DNA from: an uncultured Eubacterium sp.
GTDB taxonomy: Bacteria; Bacillota; Clostridia; Lachnospirales; Lachnospiraceae
NCBI GenBank assembly: GCA_947178105.1
Contig: CAMWXD010000025.1
Coordinates: 1-54,452, forward strand
DNA: 54,452 nucleotides
Direction: 5' to 3'
Shown: piece by piece, positions 32,988 through 40,807 of the stretch
Numbering within the stretch: position 1 is the first letter of the stretch
Layout of the letters: every line of letters starts with the position of its first letter
Made by a program: the position numbers and the translations under genes
The notes under the pieces: model-generated
Told to the model about the DNA's origin: nothing
Database searches by the model: none
What the model saw: the letters and a program-made list of their open reading frames with translations, nothing else

Positions 32988-33515
32988 ATGGAAAAAAAAG
33001 AACAGGCTGTAGCAGCGCCTATGAAAGCCTGCCCCACAAAAGCCTGCCCAATGGAAATCGAACGGAAATTTATCCCCAAACAGCTTCCAGACGGCCTGGA
33101 ACAGTATGCCTGCCGCAGCATTGAACAGGGATATCTATGTACAAACCCTACCATACGGATCCGAAAAATGGACGACACATATTTTCTTACTTACAAAAGC
33201 TCCGGCTTGCTGGCGCATCAGGAATATGAAATGCCGCTTACGAAAGAAGCCTACCTGCATCTGCGCAAAAAGGCAGACGGCATCTTAATCACAAAAAGCA
33301 GATACCTGATCCCGCTCGACAGCGGCCATACCGCAGAGCTGGATATTTTTCACGGCAGCCTGGAAGGAACCACGCTTGCCGAGGTGGAGTTTGCCTCTGT
33401 GGAAGAAGCGCAGGCTTTTGTCCCGCCAGACTGGTTCGGGAAAGATGTCACTTACGACAGCCGCTATCATAACAGCGAAATGAGCAAAGGCGCCCTGTCT
33501 AACGAAAACGGCTGA
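32988..33515 (+). CDS. CYTH-domain protein (triphosphate tunnel phosphohydrolase family)
   Basis: The 175-residue protein has the CYTH signature EIERKF at residues 23-28. Charged tunnel-facing strands follow: TIRIRKMDDTYFLTYKS, EYEMPLT, KSRYLIP, AELDIFHGSLEGTTLAEVEF. Members hydrolyse inorganic triphosphate or thiamine triphosphate, or act as class IV adenylyl cyclases. Short bacterial versions of this length are usually triphosphatases. The 21 residues before EIERKF are unusual and contain a duplicated KACPTKACP. A start at the methionine just before EIERKF is possible, but the first ATG has the GGAGG site. Its 3' end overlaps the next gene tail-to-tail by 17 bases. Confidence 0.85.
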   Translation: MEKKEQAVAAPMKACPTKACPMEIERKFIPKQLPDGLEQYACRSIEQGYLCTNPTIRIRKMDDTYFLTYKSSGLLAHQEYEMPLTKEAYLHLRKKADGILITKSRYLIPLDSGHTAELDIFHGSLEGTTLAEVEFASVEEAQAFVPPDWFGKDVTYDSRYHNSEMSKGALSNENG

Positions 33516-34494
33516 TCTCGTATTTTTGCCTGGTCAGTATGATATTTTGCAGTTGCCGGAAACGGTCATGCAGTTCCCCTTCCGGGATCACAACATCCAG
33601 CACGACTGCAATATCATCGATCAGGCGGTCTGTCATATCGTCCTGGATCTCCTTGAGCACCTGAAACCTCTCGTCATATGTCTTTGCCTCTAAAAACTTC
33701 ATCAGGCATGGATTTGCCCGCAGCTCCTCAGACGCACTCTCCTGCCGTCCTGTCCTGCGGAACATCTCCCGGCGCTGCTCGCGCTCTTCAAGCTGCCTCC
33801 GGCGTTTTTCATATTCGTAATCCCCCTCTTTTGCCGTACCTTCCTCATGCCGCCGCAGCACCCGCCTCGCTTCAGCCGGCGACTGTGTGCGCGGCCGGGA
33901 CTGGAGCCTGTTTGCAGGCTGCGCGTCTGTGCCTCCCGCAATCTGCTGCTCAGCCGTATTTGCAGAATACAGCGGCTGCCCGGAAACATTTTGCGCATTT
34001 GCATGTAAGCTCCCGTTATTTCCTGTCCGCGCCTTTAGTGCAAGCACAAATTCCCCGCTCTGCCTGCTTTGCGTGCCCTGCAGGCTGTTTCCTGTCCCTG
34101 ACAGGCCCCTGTCATTTTGCCGCTTTTCCTGCTGTCCAAATGCACCTTCCTGCTCTTTTTCCCGCTGTCCAAATGCATCTGCCTGGACTTTTTCCCGCTC
34201 CACAAATGCATCTGTCCGGGTTTCCTCATGCAGCTCTTTCCATGCGCCCTTTTGGATTTCCGGCTTTTCCATCCTTTTAAACAAAGGCTGCTGCACAGCC
34301 TGAGGGCCTTGCCCGGCATCAGCCTCTCCCAAAAACTGTTGCAGCGGCATTGTATAAATGCCAAAATCTCCAAACATCGCCTGATACACAACCATCTGCT
34401 CACTCGTATTTGCATGAACAGCAACTGCTGCGACCTGATAAATCCGGTTTGCCGCGTCCTTATATAACTCTCCTGCTCCTGGCAATCTGCCCAT
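33499..34494 (-). CDS. DUF1653-domain protein with Gln/Glu-rich repeats
   Basis: The 331-residue protein has an N-terminal DUF1653 domain (residues 8-60: LYKDAANRIYQVAAVAVHANT then VVYQAMFGDFGIYTMPLQQFL). DUF1653 is a small beta-barrel of unknown function. A long low-complexity middle (about 75-220) contains imperfect repeats such as DAFGQREKEQEGAFGQQEKRQ and is probably disordered. The last 70 residues (FLEAKTYDERFQVLKEIQDDMTDRLIDDIAVVLDV) look like a compact helical domain with no family I recognise. Free-standing DUF1653 proteins are usually about 70 residues, so the extension is unusual. The start has only a modest AAGGAAG site. Confidence 0.75.
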   Translation of the reverse strand: MGRLPGAGELYKDAANRIYQVAAVAVHANTSEQMVVYQAMFGDFGIYTMPLQQFLGEADAGQGPQAVQQPLFKRMEKPEIQKGAWKELHEETRTDAFVEREKVQADAFGQREKEQEGAFGQQEKRQNDRGLSGTGNSLQGTQSRQSGEFVLALKARTGNNGSLHANAQNVSGQPLYSANTAEQQIAGGTDAQPANRLQSRPRTQSPAEARRVLRRHEEGTAKEGDYEYEKRRRQLEEREQRREMFRRTGRQESASEELRANPCLMKFLEAKTYDERFQVLKEIQDDMTDRLIDDIAVVLDVVIPEGELHDRFRQLQNIILTRQKYEISRFR

Positions 34495-34602
34495 ATACTA
34501 CACTTCCTTTTTCATCTTGTTTTCACCAAACGGCATCTGTGCTGTGTACAGCCGCCGACACGCTCTTGTATGTCCATTTGCCGCTTTCACTGATACAATT
34601 TA

Positions 34603-34637
34603 AGAGTGAAGGGAGGCTTGCCGCTCCCATTCACTCT
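34603..34637. terminator. Palindromic terminator upstream of the DUF1653 gene
   Basis: AGAGTGAAGGGAG pairs with CTCCC-A-TTCACTCT around an 8-base loop. The plus strand ends in TTTTTC and the minus strand in CTTAAATT. On the minus strand it follows the subtilase stop by about 85 bases. Nothing else is visible in 34495-34720. Confidence 0.6.
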
Positions 34638-34720
34638 TTTTCTTTCTTATCCTTTCCTTTACTATTATATTCATTTTTGGGCCTGTACACAAGCAATTTT
34701 TATATTCCGCCTGCCCGGAT

Positions 34721-36880
34721 TCATTTTGCGGCTTTTAGAATTTTAACTTTGCAGGTCTTTTTCAGCCCTGTGCCATCGGCTGTGGAAGCCGTGATTTTCA
34801 CTGTTTTCCCAATGCCTGCCTTTTTCACCTTTACCACGCCGCTGGCAGATACGGATGCATATTTTGAATTGCTGGACTTCCATATCACCTTTGCGTTTGT
34901 AACATTTTGCGGCAGCAGCGTCGCTACCAGCTTTAACGTCTTGCCATAACGGATATTTGCAGACGCTTTGTTCAGCTTTAACCTGGACGCCTGTACAACC
35001 ACTCTGGACAGATCCAAGATCCCGCCTGTAACACAGGCATTTTCCAATGTATCGATATTGCGCGTACATTTCATCAAAAGGCTGCGAAGCCCGGCTGCAT
35101 CCAACGAAGGGTTTGTGCCGCTCAAAACTGCCACCGCCCCGCTCACAACCGGCGCTGCCATCGAGGAGCCAGACATAATGTCACATTTTTCAAACTGCGC
35201 CGTATCCGGGTCAGCCACCGATACCGCAAAATTATCAAAATAATACGTCGTTGCCCTCGTTTTCTGTGTAGAAATCCCGATCAGGGCAAGATACGTCCTG
35301 CCGCCTGCCGTAATAAATCTGGAATTCTGCGGCGTGCTGATTTTTTCCACAGACTCCCATGCCGGCATGACATCCCCTTCATTTTCTGCCATCAAACAAC
35401 TGATATAATAGGTTTTATTCGGATCCAGGCCCAACGAAGTCACATCCAGATAAATAAATCCTGCCTGTTCTGCATTATTTTTCACAATACTGTTGTCTGT
35501 CAGAAACGGAAATCCGCCTTTGCGGTTGTAGCTGACCGTATATTTCAGGCAGCCGTCCGGCTCGTCCAAAAAACCAATATTTGGCTCATAGCTCAAACGA
35601 ACTGTATAATTTGTCCCGACTCCCTGTATATCCTGCGCCGTATGAAAATCCGCAATGCTGTTTACCGTACTATAATAGGAAGTCATCTGGCTGCGCTTTT
35701 CCTGCGGCATGAACTGCGGCAAAAACTTCTCCTGCTGTACGGTAGACACAATGTTGGATCCAGGCGCAAACAAATCCACCAGCGTATTTCCATAATCAGA
35801 AAAGTACACCTTATCATCGTTTTCATCACTGGCGCCTACAACGACAACATACTGGCTCGTCAAATCATACGGCGTCAGACGCATCGGCGACGCTACCGCA
35901 TCCCAGTCGATCGCGTCATTTCCCGCTGCAAACACCGTCAAGGCACCGTTCGCACCCATTTTGTCAATCAGCGTATTTAAAATCGCCCCCGTATCGCGGC
36001 TGCCTCCCCAGGAACAATTTACCGCCGCCACCGGCACCCCAAGCTGCTGCGCCCGCACAATATATTCAAACGCCCGAACCGCGCCTGCCATATCAAACAC
36101 ATCCGAATCATCCTTAACGACCTTTAACGCCATAATCTTCGCATTGCTGATCCCGGTAACGCCAATGCCATTGTCCTGCTGCGCTGCAATCACGCCTGCA
36201 CAATGGGTGCCATGCCCCTCGGTATCCATCGGGTCATTATCATCATTCGCAAAATCATAACCATACGTCCCCTCCAGCCCTTTTGACTGGTAAGGATTTA
36301 CCCACATGGAATCCTTAAGGTCTTCATGTGTATAATCCACTCCCGTATCAATCACTGCCACTACAGGCTGTATGGACGGCGAGACCGACAGCCCGGAAAA
36401 ACGGATGCCCTGGCTGTTCGTCTGCATCTGTCCGTCTCCGTCCAAATACCACTGGTAATCCGACAGCAGATCCTTTCCTGTATCACACAAATGCGCATAA
36501 CTGTTCGGAGCCACCGCATCCACATAATATTTTTCAGCCGCAATCTCCATCAGCTCCTCTGTCGTATAAGTATCCGACCGCACAAGCGCCACATAATCCT
36601 TAATCTGCTCAGACTGCGCGCCCTCCGCCGCCCCGAATTCCCAGCATTCCTCCACCTGAATCTTGCTGTCAAAGCTCACTGTCCCTTCCTTTGTCAGCGC
36701 GGCTGCCTGTGTCGTCGTCATGGAGACAAGCGCCTCTCCTTTTACATAAGTCCCTTCCTCCAGCTCCGGAACCTCTACCTCCTGCGGCGCCGCCTGCACA
36801 GAAACTGCTGTAGCCGACAACACCGGCGAAAAAGCTGCCACTGCCGAAAGCAGCACCGCAAATATTTTTTTCCTGTCCAT
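34721..36880 (-). CDS. Secreted subtilisin-like serine protease (S8) with Big_2-like C-terminus
   Basis: From the ATG at 36878-36880 the protein has 719 residues. There is a signal peptide (1-30) and a propeptide-like region to about 165. The S8 domain has aspartate 178 in VVAVIDTGVDYTHED, histidine 225 in GHGTHCAGV, the NCSWGG and AAGND segments, and serine 573 in SGSSMAAPVVSGAVAVL. About 185 extra residues sit between FAPGSNIVST (380) and the serine motif, where ordinary subtilases have 15 or so. The C-terminal 80 residues are an Ig-like Big_2-type domain (VIWKSSNSKYASVSASGVVKV). It probably degrades extracellular or host proteins. The start has an AAAGGA site. Confidence 0.9.
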   Translation of the reverse strand: MDRKKIFAVLLSAVAAFSPVLSATAVSVQAAPQEVEVPELEEGTYVKGEALVSMTTTQAAALTKEGTVSFDSKIQVEECWEFGAAEGAQSEQIKDYVALVRSDTYTTEELMEIAAEKYYVDAVAPNSYAHLCDTGKDLLSDYQWYLDGDGQMQTNSQGIRFSGLSVSPSIQPVVAVIDTGVDYTHEDLKDSMWVNPYQSKGLEGTYGYDFANDDNDPMDTEGHGTHCAGVIAAQQDNGIGVTGISNAKIMALKVVKDDSDVFDMAGAVRAFEYIVRAQQLGVPVAAVNCSWGGSRDTGAILNTLIDKMGANGALTVFAAGNDAIDWDAVASPMRLTPYDLTSQYVVVVGASDENDDKVYFSDYGNTLVDLFAPGSNIVSTVQQEKFLPQFMPQEKRSQMTSYYSTVNSIADFHTAQDIQGVGTNYTVRLSYEPNIGFLDEPDGCLKYTVSYNRKGGFPFLTDNSIVKNNAEQAGFIYLDVTSLGLDPNKTYYISCLMAENEGDVMPAWESVEKISTPQNSRFITAGGRTYLALIGISTQKTRATTYYFDNFAVSVADPDTAQFEKCDIMSGSSMAAPVVSGAVAVLSGTNPSLDAAGLRSLLMKCTRNIDTLENACVTGGILDLSRVVVQASRLKLNKASANIRYGKTLKLVATLLPQNVTNAKVIWKSSNSKYASVSASGVVKVKKAGIGKTVKITASTADGTGLKKTCKVKILKAAK

Positions 36881-37027
36881 ACCGTATCCTTTCCTCTCAT
36901 CGCACCAGCGTATTTTAAAGTAAATCTTATTTATTTTATCCGAAAAGAATACTGTAATTTTTTGGATATGAAACAAAAGTTCATCTAAAGTTCACATTTT
37001 ACGCCAAAGCATCAGGCGCAGCGAACC

Positions 37028-37492
37028 CTACACAGATACCTCAGGATACAGTTGCTTTAGCAATGCGCTGCACCCTTCCAAAATCTGCCCATATACTTCG
37101 CCAAAAGCTCCCGTATACCAGGGATCCTCAATATCCCCGGCATTTCCCGCAAAGCTGCGCAGCTTTTTGACCTTTCCCATTGGGTCATCCCCGATCATCC
37201 TGCTTAAGTTGCGTACATTCATCCGATCCATAACAATCAGGTAATCATAATGGTCATAATCCGCCTTTGTTACCTGCCTGGCATGATGTCCCGCACAAGA
37301 AATCCCATGCCTGCGCAGCTCCTCCCGCGCAGGCGGATAGACCGGATTACCGATCTCCTCTGTGCTGGTAGCTGCTGAGGCGATTTCAAAATCGGCGGAT
37401 AAGTGGTGTTTTTGGACTAAGTCCTTCATTACGTATTCGGCAATTGGGCTGCGGCAGATGTTGCCGTGACATATAAATAGTATTTTTATCAT
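37028..37492 (-). CDS. Low-molecular-weight protein tyrosine phosphatase
   Basis: The 154-residue enzyme starts MIKILFICHGNICRSPIAEYV, which contains the P-loop C-X5-R with nucleophilic cysteine 9. It closes with the general-acid loop DIEDPWYTGAFGEVY (DPW-Y). It removes phosphate from tyrosine residues. In Gram-positive bacteria such enzymes often regulate capsule kinases, though here it is 23 kb from the glycan locus. The ATG at 37490-37492 follows GGAGG. The open frame extending to 37639 is not coding. It is the last host gene before the prophage. Confidence 0.92.
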   Translation of the reverse strand: MIKILFICHGNICRSPIAEYVMKDLVQKHHLSADFEIASAATSTEEIGNPVYPPAREELRRHGISCAGHHARQVTKADYDHYDYLIVMDRMNVRNLSRMIGDDPMGKVKKLRSFAGNAGDIEDPWYTGAFGEVYGQILEGCSALLKQLYPEVSV

Positions 37493-37629
37493 TGTGGTTT
37501 TTCCTCCTTTATTGCGCTGATTTGCCGTGTTTTGCGGCGTTTTGCGCGGGTTGCAGTTTGCGGAAAGATTGTTAAAAATATCACAGAGTTGGCAAAACGG
37601 GGCAAAATGCGGCGTATTGAGGCCGTGAA

Positions 37630-37669
37630 ACGTAGTCAAAACGTAGTAAAAGGCGGGGTGTTTTACTAC
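37630..37669. repeat. Short direct and inverted repeats at the prophage boundary
   Basis: ACGTAGTCAAA (37630-37640) is followed directly by ACGTAGTAAAA (37641-37651). GTAGTAAAA (37643-37651) is repeated in inverted form as TTTTACTAC (37661-37669). It sits between the host phosphatase and the first prophage gene, where the attachment site should be. It could be the core or arm sites for the integrase, or a weak terminator for the HEPN gene. Confidence 0.4.
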
Positions 37670-37703
37670 TCTGGATGTTATCTCTCTTTATCCTGATAGA
37701 TTT

Positions 37704-38672
37704 CTATACCTCCTCATCTGTTTCATTTTTTGTTTGGCAATTTTGCAGCATCTGTTTCATATCATTCTTTGATAAAGCTTCTTTCCCATCCAAACATTTT
37801 TCCAACTTTATCCACCCCAATTTTCCATTTAAAATATATTCTTTTACTTTATCTTCTATAGATTCACCAATTGTTTCCAGAACAGCTATACGAAGAGCCA
37901 ACACAAGCACATAAAATGCATATATATTTACCATTTCATCAGTAGTTGTATTCGGATTTTCCATAAAGGAACCAAGACTATCCGGCTTATATTCATAATG
38001 CGTCAGCTCATCTCTAGTATAGCCAAGAGCTTTCATCGCTTTAGATGGATTTACTCCGAGCATCCCTGCCCCTTGCTTATACTTTCTACAGTCCAGTTTA
38101 TGCAGAATTTTATTGATATTTCCACCATTATTATCTTTATTACCATTTAAAAATTCCAAAACAAATCCATCACATATATGCATCAAAAGAACCAGCCTAT
38201 GTTCAATATTAAGATTTGCATATCCTTTAGATATCAAATAAAAATATGATGAAAACATAGATTCGTTCATTGATTTTTCTCCTCGTCCTTTATAACGTAT
38301 ATTCGAGTAAAAATTCAATGTTTTTTCAGATATTCCTCGTCTATTGCGTCCAAGCAACGGCGCACTTGATATCCACTTTTTATCCGTCACATAATAATCC
38401 GCACTAATCAGTTCATCTGTGTTATGCTCAATGCCGTCTATTTTATACGATATCGGAGTATAAAAATATCCATCATACCATGCAAGAAGCTCCCATGTCG
38501 CATATACAAGTTCTTTTACCCTCTCCTCACTCTCTCCACAAATACTCAGTTCACACTTATTTCTCTTAATTCCTAGATAAAATATTGTTTTATCAGACAT
38601 AATAAAATCTGTTTCTTGATCGCTCCATTTAATAATATTCTTTTTCAATATAAAATCAACAATAATTTTCAA
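37704..38672 (-). CDS. HEPN-domain protein, ApeA-like, candidate anti-phage ribonuclease
   Basis: The 322-residue protein is encoded by DNA much richer in A and T than its neighbours. The N-terminal 150 residues look like a mixed alpha/beta sensor region similar in layout to the ApeA N-terminal domain. The C-terminal part (about 155-275) is helical and HEPN-like: EHRLVLLMHICDGFVLEFL, GVNPSKAMKALGYTRDELTHYEYKP, then MVNIYAFYVLVLALRIAVLETIG. R220 and H225 form the R-X4-H motif of HEPN ribonucleases. HEPN proteins often act in abortive infection by cutting RNA. Its place between integrase and host DNA fits a prophage cargo gene. The start is a TTG with GGGGGCGAGG upstream. The assignment to ApeA is by pattern, not by search. 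Confidence 0.7.
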   Translation of the reverse strand: MKIIVDFILKKNIIKWSDQETDFIMSDKTIFYLGIKRNKCELSICGESEERVKELVYATWELLAWYDGYFYTPISYKIDGIEHNTDELISADYYVTDKKWISSAPLLGRNRRGISEKTLNFYSNIRYKGRGEKSMNESMFSSYFYLISKGYANLNIEHRLVLLMHICDGFVLEFLNGNKDNNGGNINKILHKLDCRKYKQGAGMLGVNPSKAMKALGYTRDELTHYEYKPDSLGSFMENPNTTTDEMVNIYAFYVLVLALRIAVLETIGESIEDKVKEYILNGKLGWIKLEKCLDGKEALSKNDMKQMLQNCQTKNETDEEV

Positions 38673-38767
38673 ATTGTCCTCGCCCCCTATTTGTCAGTTA
38701 TTCATTTTGATAGACACTTTTATATATATTCTACCATAAATTTGATAACTTTGGATAGGTAAAATTA

Positions 38768-38795
38768 TAAAAACGCCCTGCCGAAGCAGAGCGCC
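38768..38795 (-). terminator. Terminator after the integrase gene
   Basis: On the minus strand GCGCTCTGC, a TTCG tetraloop and GCAGGGCGT are followed by TTTT, about 15 bases past the integrase stop. It separates int from the HEPN gene. Confidence 0.75.
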
Positions 38796-38809
38796 TTATC
38801 ATTTCCTTT

Positions 38810-40090
38810 TTAAATCGCCCGGAACATCTTCTGTGACACCGGCTTTTCCTCTTTTTTTGTCTTTTCCAGTTCCTTCCTGGCATCTGCCAACTCCTCCATC
38901 CGTTTCAGCTCATCCGTTGCATCCTCCAGTCCAAGGTGCGTGTATGTGTTCAGCGTCACCCCGATGTCGCTGTGCCCCATCAGGTACTGCAGCGTCTTCG
39001 GGTTCATGCCGGATTTCGCCATGTTGCTGCAGTAGGTATGGCGGCAGACATGCGGCGTGATGTTCGGCATCTGCACACGGTAGATATCGTTATACCGCTT
39101 TACCATGTGGTTGAACCGGTGTTCCCAGTGCATCGCCACCAACGGGTTGCAGTCCTTATCCAGAAACAGGAATCCCGTGTACCCGTCTATCACTTTCTCA
39201 TACCTGGGCGGCTCCCTGTCCTCGATGATGCCCTGGAAGCACCGCGCCACATCATCCGTCATGGGTATTTTCCGTGTACCTGCATTGGTCTTGGTCGATT
39301 CCACGACCAGCTTCATGTCGGAAGTCCTCTGGAGCTGGTGGTCTATGTTCAGCACCTTATTCTCAAGGTCAATGTCCCGCAGCGTCAGCCCGCAGAACTC
39401 CGATATGCGCAGGCCGGTATGGAAAAGTATGTAGACCACCTCGTAATACTTGCAGTAAACATTGTCGTCATGCACGAATTTCAGGAACTTGCGCATCTGC
39501 TCCCTTGTGATGGCCTCCCGCGTCACGCTGTCGTTCACCACCACCGTTGCCAGCTCAAAGCCAAACGGGTTCTTGTGCAGGACGTCATCGTCAACAGCCA
39601 TCTGGAAAGCCGGCCGCAGGACGCCCCGCACCGACTTGATGGTGCTATGCCGCCTGCCGTCCCCCTGCAGCTTTATGAGGAACAGCTTCGCGTCCGATGT
39701 TTTGACCTGTGAGATCCTCTTTTCGCTGAAAGCCTCCTTTTTGAGCAGGTTCTTCACAAAATTATAATTAGTAAGCGTGTTCGGCCTGACCCCCGTCTTG
39801 GTCGCAAGGTAACGCTCCACCAGTTCCGCAACCGTTATGTTCTTCCCGACCGGGTCTGATAATGTATCGAGGTCATACCCGATCTGCTTTTCCAGCTCCC
39901 GCAGCGACAGGCAGGGCTTCTTGCCCGCCGGCAGCTTATCGGTCGGCTCAAGCCTCCAGCTGTAGACAAAATGCGGCTTCCCGTTTATGTGGTATTTGAA
40001 CTGGTACTTCCCGTCCGCCCGGATGGACTCCCCGCGGCGCAGGACGCGGTGCTTCGCGTCACGCCTCGCCTTTGTTTTTCCTGCTGCCAT
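38810..40090 (-). CDS. int: Tyrosine recombinase/integrase, Tn916 Int type
   Basis: The protein has 426 residues from the ATG at 40088-40090 (GGGAGG upstream). Residues 1-75 form the arm-binding domain seen in Tn916 integrase (GKYQFKYHINGKPHFVYSWRLEPTDKLPAGKKPCLSLRE). A core-binding domain follows, then the catalytic domain with arginine in HTGLRISEFCGL, lysine in the KTNAGTRKIPM hairpin, H-X2-R in TPHVCRHTYCSNMA, and the nucleophilic tyrosine in LMGHSDIGVTLNTYTHL. It integrates and excises the element by site-specific recombination. The 5' end overlaps the upstream Xis gene by 32 bases, as xis and int do in Tn916-like elements. Confidence 0.93.
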   Translation of the reverse strand: MAAGKTKARRDAKHRVLRRGESIRADGKYQFKYHINGKPHFVYSWRLEPTDKLPAGKKPCLSLRELEKQIGYDLDTLSDPVGKNITVAELVERYLATKTGVRPNTLTNYNFVKNLLKKEAFSEKRISQVKTSDAKLFLIKLQGDGRRHSTIKSVRGVLRPAFQMAVDDDVLHKNPFGFELATVVVNDSVTREAITREQMRKFLKFVHDDNVYCKYYEVVYILFHTGLRISEFCGLTLRDIDLENKVLNIDHQLQRTSDMKLVVESTKTNAGTRKIPMTDDVARCFQGIIEDREPPRYEKVIDGYTGFLFLDKDCNPLVAMHWEHRFNHMVKRYNDIYRVQMPNITPHVCRHTYCSNMAKSGMNPKTLQYLMGHSDIGVTLNTYTHLGLEDATDELKRMEELADARKELEKTKKEEKPVSQKMFRAI

Positions 40091-40301
40091 TTTTAAGCGC
40101 CTCCCTTTCTTCCGGATTCTCATCCAGGTATTTTTCAAACTCTTTCCTGATGACCAGCCTGCGGCTGCCGTAAAGTGCCGTAAACCGTTGTTTTTTCCCC
40201 TCCTTTAACAGCCTGTAGAACTTCCGCCTGCTGAGTCCGAATAATTCAATCGCCTCCTCCGGGTTTAAAAAATCTTTTTCTGACAGTGCCTGTTTCTTCA
40301 T
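40059..40301 (-). CDS. Excisionase-like winged-helix protein
   Basis: The 80-residue protein contains a MerR/Xis-type DNA-binding motif (NPEEAIELFGLSRRKFYRLLKEG near residues 13-36) followed by SRRLVIRKEFEKYL, as in excisionases and other short DNA-binding helpers. It probably directs the integrase towards excision. The ATG at 40299-40301 follows AGGAGG. The gene overlaps int by 32 bases. A second gene of the same type lies just upstream. Confidence 0.8.
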   Translation of the reverse strand: MKKQALSEKDFLNPEEAIELFGLSRRKFYRLLKEGKKQRFTALYGSRRLVIRKEFEKYLDENPEEREALKNGSRKNKGEA

Positions 40302-40404
40302 TTCCAGTCCCTCCTGTTCCTAAATAAAATGCGGTCTTTCCGCCCATGACATATATCACTCAGATGCCCCGGAAAGTCAACTACTAACGGCAGATAAAAT
40401 GATT

Positions 40405-40641
40405 TCATACCGCAGAGGATTCCTCAATGAATTTCTCAAATTTTGCACGTATGATGAGGTAACGGTTCCCGCTGCATACCGCGAATCTCCCAATGTTGTC
40501 CTCTGCCAGCCTCCGCATCTTTTTCGTCCCGATGCTGAAATATTCCGATGCCTCCCGGATGGACAGCATGAATTTTTCACTGACCGGCACCGTGATGTTC
40601 TTGTCTTCCGTCTGTTCTGCTTCCAGTTGTTTATTTGCCAT
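40405..40641 (-). CDS. Second excisionase-like protein, Tn916 Xis type
   Basis: The protein has 78 residues from the ATG at 40639-40641, preceded by AGGAGG. Its core SIREASEYFSIGTKKMRRLAED with the following GNRYLIIRAKFEKFIEE closely resembles Tn916 Xis (EASKYFRIG-X-KLRRLAEEN is the remembered family pattern). It should bind near the attachment sites and favour excision. Having this and the adjacent 80-residue Xis-like gene suggests that one acts as a transcription regulator. A terminator lies upstream, so int and both xis genes form a separate unit. Confidence 0.8.
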   Translation of the reverse strand: MANKQLEAEQTEDKNITVPVSEKFMLSIREASEYFSIGTKKMRRLAEDNIGRFAVCSGNRYLIIRAKFEKFIEESSAV

Positions 40642-40716
40642 GACAAACACCTCCTGATATATGCCACCGCAGAGGCAGAAACCGGACGGTCTGTGTAAAA
40701 ATTTTTCAAAAAAAAT

Positions 40717-40752
40717 AATGCCCGCAGAGATTTTCAGGCCTCTGCGGGCATT
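40717..40752 (-). terminator. Strong terminator after the phage lysis module
   Basis: AATGCCCGCAGAG pairs perfectly with CTCTGCGGGCATT (13 bp, 10-base loop). On the minus strand it is followed by ATTATTTTTTTTG. It ends late transcription before the excision/integration genes. Confidence 0.85.
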
Positions 40753-40807
40753 AACAGGAATACGGCTATCTTAAATTCTTTTGTAAAATGGCACACCCGT
40801 GCCCCTG

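Noticed and set aside
37493..37639. N-terminal extension of the tyrosine phosphatase by 49 residues
   Set aside because: The P-loop normally begins within ten residues of the start, and the ATG at 37492 has GGAGG. The extra residues look like random translation of intergenic DNA.
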